A DNA stretch of 64,000 nucleotides from Favolaschia claudopus. Lineage: Eukaryota > Basidiomycota > Agaricomycetes > Agaricales > Mycenaceae. The notes beneath the pieces are model-generated. The model was not told the DNA's origin. It searched no databases and saw nothing but the letters and a program-made list of their open reading frames with translations. Shown piece by piece: positions 55,121 through 64,000 of the stretch. Where the stretch lies: positions 1,488,001-1,552,000 of the forward strand of contig JAWWNJ010000028.1 of NCBI GenBank assembly GCA_037176885.1, read 5' to 3'. A program made the position numbers and the translations under genes. Numbering within the stretch: the stretch's first letter is position 1; the number at the start of each line of letters is the position of its first letter.

Positions 55121-57274
55121 CTAATGAAATCCATCCTCCTCCCTCCTAATCAATTCCCTCACTCTTCCTTGACACTCCTCAGACGCATCCGAACTCTCCG
55201 GTACCTCCTCTGCGATAGCCCTCAACCCTTGCATGAACCCACCATTCCCCAACGGATACCGCAGCGAAAACGTCCACTTGAACGTTTCCTTTTCGCCATC
55301 TCCTCCTCTAGCCGGCTCCGAGTCATTGACCAACACCTCCATGAAATGCATCTGCATCCTCCCCGGCCACCTCGCTGCTCGCACCATATCCTCTGAAAGG
55401 TAGAATATTCGAGGCGCCCGACGGGGCGACTCGGAGTCGGAGCTGAGTCGATCCTCTTCCTCTTCGTCGTCCGTCACAACAGCTTCGTGATCCTCCACCG
55501 CACCAGCGACAATCTCACACCCTCCATGTGTGTAGTCGAATGTGAGATACGGCGTCCGTTCCTGGCGTATATACGCCAGTTCCTTGATAGCGATTTCTTC
55601 GCGTCGGCATAGATAGTCATGATGCACGAGTGCGCGGAAGAACGAGCGGTCTTGTGCGCTTGTGGATGTATATTGTCCTGCATATGGATGAAAATTAAAA
55701 ATCAGTGACTGCTGAATCAAACATGAACTCACGAGTACGCCGGAAGTTCAATAACTCCATACACCTCCAACGATGGTCACCATTCATCCAGTCTGCTCTC
55801 TGACATGCCGCGGAACAGTAAACGACTGCCCGGCACCCACCGCAGCATTTGAGGAGGGGTTTAGAAATCACTGCGTTGCACTGGAACCGAAGTTTTTCAT
55901 TAGCATTAGTGAATAGTTATTCAAAATCGAGTATATTCACCTGAAGATTATCGCACACTGATGACTTGGGAAATTGCCCAAGATCATATCTGTTCAGAAG
56001 GTTGAAGCGGGGCTCTACGATTCGGAGAAGATCGTTCCAGCCTTGAACGCTCGGGGCCATGTTGTGAGTTTTACGGAGGGAGACGCGAAGCGGAATAAGC
56101 ACGGAACGATATACGGTGGCCGGAGGCAATATGTCCCGCATCAGACGATTCAGGGTCAATCGTGTATGGTCGATATACCGTGCACCTCCACACCGAATGA
56201 TAGCATTCATCAGCCCGGCTCTAAGCGATTGAACGAGCCATTTGTGTCGAGGAAAGACCGAGAGGAGAGATACGAGGGCGGTGAGAAACGCCGTCAACAT
56301 CATGGGGTCCAGTTGATGCGTGCTGTAGCTGAGCGCCTGAATCGCGGTCGTAATGGCCGGGACGATGCCTTGCGCCAGCAGGGCATCGCGGAAGAAGACG
56401 TAGTCCTCAGTCTCGACTGGTTCGTCTACAAACGCCATCGTTGTACCGAGAAGAAGGAGGGCATACCGCGACATCTCTGCGTCCGGGGCAGGCGCTGCAC
56501 GAGTGATCTGTGAAACTACCAGGGAAGCGAGCTGTGATTGTCCCCCAGCGCCCGAGACAAAGTTGTCGAAGACGGGAGAAATCAAAGTCTGCACCTCGAA
56601 GAACCGCCCAAAAAAGTATGAGACGTCGCCTATGCCCCCTGAGACATCATCCTTCGAATCTGTATGCATCAAGAGAGACCAAGCCCGGCCGACTACCACA
56701 CAAAGTTGCGGCGTGTTGTTGATGAGATTGCTGACGTCGGGATCTAACCTAAAGGAACGGAATAGGCTGAGATACAGGCCATATTTCATGTGTACCGCCA
56801 TGATATCCGGTCCGGGGAGTAGGTCGTAAAATTCGTCGAGGAATTGAATCCAGGGGCAGATCCTGTTCCACAAATCCATATAAGTCGGAACCGGAACTAG
56901 GTTGTCCGTCTTCAATTTCCATATAGCGCGAAGGCTGAATATTGCTGCGGCGCATTGTAGCCAGATCGGTCCTCCTCGAAGGAAATCGGCTGCGGCGGTG
57001 GAAGAACTGATGGATTTGCGAAATGTCGGAATTTGCGTGGGATCCAGAGCTGCGTAGAATATAGGAAGGAGGCAGCGCTCGTGCCTGAGCAACATGTCGT
57101 CCAGCGAATTGGCTAAAGCTATGGTATGCGTTGCAGAACCTGAAACAGAGGCGTTTGCGCGCTCCTATAGCGATTTATTCAGCGAGAAGGGTCGAGCCTT
57201 CGGAATCAACACTTACTTACTCTGAGAGTCAGAGGGAGTTTCGCTAGATTCGAAACCTCGAGTGATGGATGCAT
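55121..57274 (-). CDS. MYND zinc-finger protein H (18-codon exon-1 subclade)
   Basis: Minus strand, exons 57274-57221, 57164-55941, 55880-55733 and 55677-55121, about 660 residues. Exon 1 encodes MHPSLEVSNLAKLPLTLR. Exon 2 starts with ERANASVSGSATHT and includes CPWIQFLDEFYD. The finger is CDNLQ, then CNAVISKPLLKCCGGC, YCSAACQRADW, HRWRC. The C-terminal domain (AQDRSFFRALVHHDYL) has an acidic TDDEEEED insert and ends RELIRREEDGFH. Its closest relative is gene A, and a 3' relic lies at 17590-17804. All phases join. It is embedded between two direct copies of the R1-R3 repeat block. Function unknown. Confidence 0.9.
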
Positions 57275-57817
57275 TTGAAATATAAGCCAAGCTGTTCACA
57301 ATCAGAGCTGGCGAGGGTTATGAGGTGAGTGATTGGTGAGTGAGCGAAAACAACAAGACGAGTGTGGGAAGTGATGCGTGAGATGCCATCACGCAAACAT
57401 CCGACTCGCCGATTTCCGACAAATTTTGCCAAGGCCTTGTTCTCTAACCACCACCATCCACGGCGCTTCTCATTCGGTCCTCGCGAGTTTCTCTTTCTTT
57501 TCATTGGCGGTCATCTTTCTCTGCGTAGCACAGCCTGTCATCCGAGGCCAATTGTCAACTTGAAGCTCTTGGACTTCCTCAAAGGCTCAAGCATCAAACC
57601 GTTGAATGGCTCTTGCTCTGTGCAGTTCATCATACTGGTTTGCTGTTCCACATCGACTCACATTATCCATCTGCGCCCCCCGCGGTCAACACCAATTCAT
57701 TCTACCTATACAACAAATAGCACCAAAAACACTAGGAGGCTTCTACTTCCCGTGCACAGACGCTACAACCCGTTGGTTTTCGGACTTACATAGTACCTGC
57801 GGTGTTTTACAAGGTAA
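57275..57817. other. upstream region of gene H, no other feature
   Basis: Should contain the gene H promoter. Open frames here show no family feature. Confidence 0.4.
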
Positions 57818-58070
57818 GAAGTTTCCTCGAAACACAACACACAATTCCACTCATAACCTTCTCACTTGCAGGCTTATTATTGCCTCGGGCCCTTGGCGCA
57901 TGCGTGCGGGTCTGCCGCCTGAAAGTTAGGCTTTTTCTTATATCTCCTTAGACTGGGTTGTGCCAGTGAGGTGCATTCTGTTTGATTTTGTAGCCGATCC
58001 AGGACAGTCTCACGTTCTGCGATTACAGCAACTATTTCTAGACGCCGATGACTCGTTCTCATTGGAAGTT
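57818..58070 (+). repeat. repeat R2, degraded copy
   Basis: Keeps AAGTTTCCTCGAAACACAACAC, CCTTCTCACTTGCAGGCTTA and the end piece TAGACGCCGATGA then CTCATTGGAAG, but has lost most of the GC-rich hairpin core. Confidence 0.6.
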
Positions 58071-58159
58071 ATCAATGGTTCGATCCCTACACCATTGCTC
58101 ACTCATCTTACGCACCGTTGTACGCCGACCCAATAGTCTCTCTCTTCAACCTTGATTTA

Positions 58160-60680
58160 AGGATATTGCGTAAAACGCCTGACCCTCAAACTCAACTTCT
58201 CAACTCTCAGCGACAGCACCTTCGACCGCCACTCGACGTCCGATTCGACCGCGCCGAATGCACCTCGTCGTGCACGATGTCTTTTACTCGCTGATTCGAC
58301 ATCGCTGCTGACGCCGGCATGGAAGATCTGCGCCCTGGAGCGAAGGGGAAGAGCCACCTTTGGCTCAGAAGGTACGGCGTGCAGCAGTGGCGGAGGCAAC
58401 GGGACGAGTTGGAGCTCGCTCCTTTGACCTTCGCTGACTATCTCACAGAAGCTCCTGTACGTGTAGCATGTCGCTCCGCTCTAGTCTCCCGCGACGGGGT
58501 ACATACAGCAGCAGCACCTCACCTGCACCTGCACCAGCGATACGGTAACCGGGCGCGCCCGATCTCGCCGTGAAGTAAGTACTAGTACCCCCCACTAACG
58601 ACAACGGACGCAACCCTCGTACCACGACCCCTCGATCTCACGCCGCCGTCGCTGGTGCGGACCCAGTGAAGACACGGGGCTGGATGATCAACAACAGTCA
58701 CCCCGAGTGCGACTACGCCTTCTCTGCCTTCACGATCAGCGCGTTACCATCCCGGAGCATACGCATCTGAAACTCGAGACAACAGGCGCTAACGCCACTC
58801 GACGTCGACCGCGCTGAATACCACCTCAACGCACCACGATTCGACATCATGAAGGCTCGCATGAGAGCGTCCGTCGTTGGGGACTGGCATGAAAGATCCG
58901 CAAACTCGAAGGGGAAGAACCATCTTCGACTTGAAGGTAAGAGGAGGTGAGGAGGCGACGGGACGGGACAACGTTCGCAGACGCTCCAATACGTGCGGTA
59001 TGATCCTCGGCTAACCAGCGCCAACGGCCAGACGACGTACATCGGCACCTGCACCACCCAGACGGGAACGATATACCGTCCATCGCGTGAGCAGCGTACA
59101 AGACCGCGGCTGCGTATCGGGGATCTAGATCTCGCCTCATCAGTCGCTTGGGTACGTCGCGACGATGTGGTGGTGCGTGGGTGCGGGTATTGGGGGAAGG
59201 TGACTGCGTCGGCGTGGAGTGACAAGGAGGATGATCGTAAGTGAAGATATGTGCGCCTATCTATATCGGCCTTCAGCACTCCCGGTCTGGCGCTTGATTT
59301 GAGGGAAACGGACTCACGGTTAGACCGAGGAAATGGGTGAATGGGTGAAGGAATGTAAAACCTCGCGCGTGCACTGACAACCCATCCGACGCCCCCTACG
59401 CGCCATCGTTGCGGGTGGCAAGCGACAAGGCCCGCACCAGCCCACCAGCTCGAAACCCGGGACCCGTGGAGGAGGTAACAAGGGTCATGCGTCCTGCGTA
59501 ACTTCGTGACTTGCTAGCCGCGATGAAGGTCCCAAAAGCTGCCGTTCATCCCGAGCCACGCCGTCGGCCTACAACCCACGCCCGTACGCGCTATCGGCGC
59601 CAGTGGTGTAGCGCTCTGACATCCGCTCAGCATCCTCCCCGTCTACGGCGTCGCAGGAGAGGATGAGGCGCTGCATCTGAAGACACCCGCCTCTTCGACG
59701 ACTCGGAAAGTCTGACAGAGCGGCACCCGCAAAGGAGCGTACGAGGGCTGCGTACTGCGTAGTCCTGCGTGATTCTCCAGTGAGGCCTGTGACTGTGATG
59801 CACAAGGGGGGTGAATTCACATACTCAGGGTGGAGACGCGGACGGTGAAAGCGCGAGCGATGACGGGTGCAGATAACTTCATATCCCGGCCATGGGTCAT
59901 GCGAAAGACTGGGGTCGAGGGGCTGGGGTATGCAGCAAGGGAAGATCGGTAGAGTGGGATTGACGTTGGGGAGGATGATGAAGCGCAAGCGCGACGTATG
60001 TACTCTGGGCTGCATGAACAATCACCGTCAGCATCATTAAGATGACGCGGAGGGGAACGAAATGTACATACCTCAACCTCAGAGCTGGTAGCTGCTCCTC
60101 GTTGCTTCCCGCCATCCCGACACTTCCTCTGTCTCTGTCTCTGTCTCGTCTCTCCTGCTGCAGTCTTACAGCTGCGTCTCCCCCCTTTAACGTACCCGCG
60201 TCTCGGCGTGCCACGAGCGGACCCACACCACCACCACGACCCTCCCCCACCCATGGACGAGCGAGGGTGAAGAACAAACCCTCCGTCCTCGAGGGTCGTC
60301 GGAACGCAGAACAGGGGGCGAGGAAGCGAATCAGCGGTGAGGAGATGGAAATTCGAGATTCGTCTCGACTGCAGTGCCTGAAAGCGGCGCCGTCGATAGG
60401 ACAAAATGGCGCGTTGTTGACGTGTATACTGAAGCCGTCGTCCGCGGGTGATATGGTGGGGGGTCATGTACCTTGCCTGTCAATATGCCGTCTCGCGAGA
60501 GTACGTGGAGAGAGAAAAAACTGCTTGCCTTGACCGAATACTCGATATCAAACAAACACATCCCGCACGAGCCGCCGTCGACGCGTCGTGAATGCTGTCG
60601 CCGGAGGTGGTGTTTCTTTCAGAACCTTCAGGGATTTGTCCAACTCGGAACCGTCATGGCGATCATGATAATGTAGGCAA
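58160..60680 (+). repeat. repeat block R1, direct copy 2
   Basis: Second direct copy of the 51-53.7 kb block, best conserved from 59870 on. It contains a short TCTCTG microsatellite at about 60126-60150. A piece with TCGACTTGAAGGTA then GGCGACGGGACGGGACA (58928) also recurs at 52150. No protein family is seen. Confidence 0.7.
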
Positions 60681-60789
60681 AAGGAGAAGTCGTGGACTTG
60701 AATTAGGATTGGTACGCATGAGCTTTAGCATTGGGACCAAAGGCACGAGGCTCACGTTGGGACCTTAAGGATGATTGCTTTGGGTCGCT

Positions 60790-61090
60790 TCTAGTAGAGT
60801 CGATACGACGTGGACCGTGGCGAAGGGCGAGATTTGAGAGGCAGACGTCGAAAAACTAGCCTACACGTCCGTCCAAGTGCGGACTGAACGAGGGTAGAAG
60901 CAAAGATTCTAAATCTGTGAGTGGGTCCATCGAATTCCATGCGGGACGGAGAACACGACGACGAAGAGTGCTGGACGACGGGCAAGATGACGAAGAGGCA
61001 AGAGGGACCGTGCGTGGGAAGCTTTGATCAGTGCGATACGCTCAATCACCGGGTTGATCCGGCGCTCCTTCTCTTAAACCACAACAACAT
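60790..61090 (+). repeat. repeat R3, copy 4
   Basis: Close match to 53850-54150 in the same position relative to R1, with a small deletion in the GATACCAAACACGCTCAATC region. Confidence 0.75.
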
Positions 61091-61835
61091 CCTTTTGCTT
61101 TTACCTTGTGTGCTGCCGAAGCGCAGGTAAGGGTAAGTCACACCCAGCTTCAGCATGCGGAGTGAATTGAATATCTTACTACCAGGTAAAACGAACATAA
61201 TAATGTGCATTATATTTATCCGAGTCGCAATTACTTATATCCACTGTGTGAGTTCATTCGACACAATAACACGCTCTTCAGGTAGCCATTCCCGAGGTGA
61301 TCTGTCGATGCGCAAAAAAATCTTGTAAGCCGCTATGGGATTTCCCTGAAACCTCTAAAAACGGATCCCGTTGCTGAGAAAAGCTCTGAGCCTCTTAGGA
61401 TCTCGCCAGCGTTCTTAATGCTACTTCTCCAGAACCCCTCGTCTGGGAGCTATCGGTACTGAAATTTAATTCAAATAGGGACGTTACCCGAGAGTGAGTG
61501 TGCTGTTGGGGTCCTCAGGAAATATTCCAACACCCGACTGGGCCCCGGCGTTCCTCAGGGGACCGTGCCGTTTAATCTTCCTTCCTTCCTTCCCGATTCT
61601 AATATTCTGCCTATTTTCTAGCTACCGATCTTGCATTGGGAGATATCCCAACATTTACTTCTCATCCTCTGCCCCTAATATCTTCCAGCCACTACAATAC
61701 CAGATGAATCATCTTGCCTCTCTCGAATTGTTATTCGCCGTCACACCTCGAACAAATCTAGAGCTCTGTCGAAACTGGTTTGGATCACCCCCCGTTTCCA
61801 TTGCCCGTAATAACAACACACTACAGTACGACTCC
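61091..61835. other. no gene seen
   Basis: Spacer between R3 and R2. GAGTCGCAATTACTTATATC near 61230 matches 54468 and marks continued homology with the first block. No gene is supported. Confidence 0.4.
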
Positions 61836-62136
61836 GAAGTTTCCTCGACACACAACACGCCATCCCACCCATCACCTTCTCACCCGCAGAGCTATAATTG
61901 CCCTGCTGCCCTTCGCGCACGGCGCGCTGCTAATCTGTCGCGGTGTCGCTGCGCCCGCGCGCTCAGTCTGCACCTGAGCGCGCGCGTGTGGCGATGCTAC
62001 GCAGGTCACGGTGCGCTGCGGCGCGAGGGGGCGGGCTTTCTTTTTCTCCTTCGTTTTGTTTGATTATTCGATCTAATTCATAGCAATTCTCACGAATAGG
62101 TATTTTTAGACGCCGACGAACGAAGCTAAGTATATT
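61836..62136 (+). repeat. repeat R2, copy 3 (GC-rich core with hairpin)
   Basis: Near-copy of 54512-54815, with the 11-bp hairpin at 61956-61984 conserved exactly, including the TCTGCAC loop. Confidence 0.8.
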
Positions 62137-62602
62137 ATTTTGAAGTTGAGAGAGAAATTAGTGCTCGAGTCCGGGGTCGCTGGATTAGTTCAAGATGGGG
62201 AGAGAAGGTAAGGACTAAATTGAAGAATGAGAACTCAGCTCCCATTTTTTTTGCCCATTTTACTTGCCTGCGGCGTAGTTCACAGCTGTTGCAAAGCTGT
62301 CGAGCGGAAAAAGTTGTATTTCTTCCGGTTTCAATTCATTCTGATACTTTCGAGAACCCTTGTTGAACGTTGAGAGTGAAAGTCGTTTCGGTCTCCATAT
62401 CTAAATCTGGACATGTTTTCCAAAAAAGAACCAAGGCAGATCACGGCGATCGTCGGCACAAGTCTGCACAAGTGCTGTGACTGTGACAGTGTGACTTTTT
62501 TTCCGCACTCGATCTCGCTGCCATCCCATCTCGACATCGTGTAGACCAGATTATCCCCCATTCCTACCGCCTTATCCTGCGTCTGGACGCGCTGAACCCA
62601 TA
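62137..62602. promoter_or_regulatory. upstream region of MYND gene I
   Basis: The last ~80 bp (ACATCGTGTAGACCA, CCTACCGCCTTATCCTGC, GGACGCGCTGAAC) almost repeat the leader of gene C. No coding sequence is seen. Confidence 0.5.
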
Positions 62603-64000
62603 ATGCATGAATCCCTCCGACTGTCCGATGCTGCACGGTCCAAAATTCCGCTTCAATTCCGCGTAATTGATTATATTGCGGCTCGAGTTTGCTTTCATTG
62701 ACGCCGTGTTCAGAGGTCCGCCATTGCAGCTGCCACCCCGTCTGCTTGTTTGAAGGAACGGGCCATCTTCATGCAGAATTTCACTCGCATTCCGTGGACC
62801 ATAGACGTACTGGTACCATTCTTGCCCGTCCTCTACGCACTTCTCGATCCTATCCGGATCCTCTCTATTTCGAGCGACCTAGACGGCCCGGGCGACGTTG
62901 TCCAGGACTCACACGTCGGACTGGAGATGTTTTGCGTCACCAATAGTCTGCGCGGAATCATGACTGTCGTCAGAGCGAATCGTGTACCTCTCGGTGCATT
63001 TTCTGATATATGGAAGAGCGTGTGGCCCTGGCTTCAGTTCGTGGAGACGTACCACGAGATCTTGACGGTCGATCTCATTGCCGACCGGTACGAACAACAA
63101 GTACTATTCATCGCGGTGCTTGGCGGAAAACCGGATGCGGCGAAGACGATGGCGACGGACATTGTCGAGATCTGTGTTTTCCTTGGGAGAGCTTGGGCTC
63201 ACCTGCTGCAAGCGGATGATAGAGACAACGCGGACACAAAGACAGCACTCATTGTGTTGCCGGAACGTCTCCGATTCTGGACTGAACATCCAGATTGGAC
63301 TCGTTCTGCCGCTGATGGGCTTATCCTTGGGGCAGGAGGTAGCACAGCCGATCTTGCATTGCTCGCCATTTCGCATCTCAATCGATTTTTACCAAACAAA
63401 AACTCTCCCCTCGACCAAGAACACAATTCCGTGGCGGTCGGCAGTGTTATGACCTTCATTGAAAGGACAACTCGTGAAGCACAACCGCGGTTCGCTCGTG
63501 GGTTTGCCGACGTGTTATTCGAAATGGGACTGGTGACAAGCCTCACCAACCTTTCTCGGGCCGTATTCGATGGTTTTCTTCCAGCCAACATGAGCAACCC
63601 CACGTATTACGACTATCTGCTCGCATTTCTCAGCCCCTGTCCACGCCATCAACGAGTCGTTGAAGCCCTGCGCGCTGGCTTCCTGTCCACTGTCCCTCAA
63701 GCTGGTATAGCACTGCCCAGATGTCGGGAAACACTCTTCAAAACCCTTTTGTCAGTAACAACTCTACATTCATCGCTCTCACAGATCCGGGCGTCGTTGG
63801 GTCAAATTAAGGACCTAAATGAGAAGGCACGGTTCATCAAAGAGAGTTCACCCCCGTTTTACAAATCTTGGCTGGACTTTATGGCAGTACTGGAGGACCG
63901 TTTCCAGGCCTTGGATGCTTACAATGAGGGGAGATTGAACGTTCCAATCCGCTGTCATAATCACGAGGTGGGTGGAGACTCGAATACTCCTGCAATCCAC
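62603..64000 (+). CDS. MYND zinc-finger protein I, cut by the right window edge
   Basis: Exon 1 is 62603-62662 (MHESLRLSDAARSKIPLQFR, 20 codons). Exon 2 is 62714-63967, exactly 1,254 nt as in genes C and G, and is open throughout. It ends CHNHE, the first cysteine of the MYND finger, with a GTGGGT donor at 63968. The rest of the finger and the C-terminal domain lie beyond 64000. Exon 2 has the family blocks DIWKSVWPWLQF, DIVEICVFLGRAWAHLLQ and CPRHQRVVEALRAGFL. It has more substitutions relative to C and G than they have to each other. It appears intact as far as seen. Confidence 0.88.

Noticed and set aside
58060..58100. B-box-like GGTTCGATCCC near 58079
   Set aside because: No A box or tRNA fold upstream; it lies at the end of a degraded R2 repeat.

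Overview
The window looks like an accessory region of a basidiomycete (probably agaricomycete) nuclear genome. Genes are split by many 47-72-nt introns with GT/AG borders and CTAAY-like branch sites, protein families are typically fungal, and long GC-rich non-coding repeats lie between genes. The species cannot be named from the sequence.

Layout: (1) 0-2.3 kb: a weak 3' exon and a TIR element. (2) 2.3-8.6 kb, minus: a many-exon ABCC/YOR1-like transporter. (3) 9.8-13 kb: MYND gene A, then a minus-strand glutathione S-transferase. (4) 13.2-16.3 kb: a hAT-like MITE and a small secreted-protein gene (S1) broken by a 697-bp TIR insertion. (5) 16.4-23 kb: repeats and the 3' relic of an H-type MYND gene. 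(6) 23.3-31.7 kb: MYND pseudogene B, genes C and D, and a SnoaL-like gene. (7) 31.9-33.6 kb: an FAD monooxygenase. (8) 34-38 kb: diverged tandem repeats. (9) 38.4-42.9 kb: convergent MYND genes E and F. (10) 43.5-47.3 kb: an SDR-like gene, an orphan MYND exon 1 and the intact secreted-protein gene S2. (11) 47.8-50.4 kb: a TA-flanked MITE and MYND gene G. (12) 51-64 kb: two direct copies of a repeat block around MYND gene H, then MYND gene I running off the right edge.

The dominant theme is nine loci of one lineage-type MYND zinc-finger family, plus two relics. Most share a mini first exon of 18 or 20 codons, a ~410-430-codon helical second exon, a MYND finger split by an intron immediately before its second cysteine, and a ~160-residue C-terminal domain. 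Two subclades are visible: 18-codon (A, D, E, F, H) and 20-codon (B, C, G, I). Copies have spread by segmental duplication together with promoters and flanking repeats, and some are decaying (B, A, relics). Their function is not known to me; MYND fingers generally mediate protein-protein contacts. The GST, ABC transporter, monooxygenase, SDR and SnoaL-like genes would suit detoxification or secondary metabolism, but nothing here proves they form one pathway.
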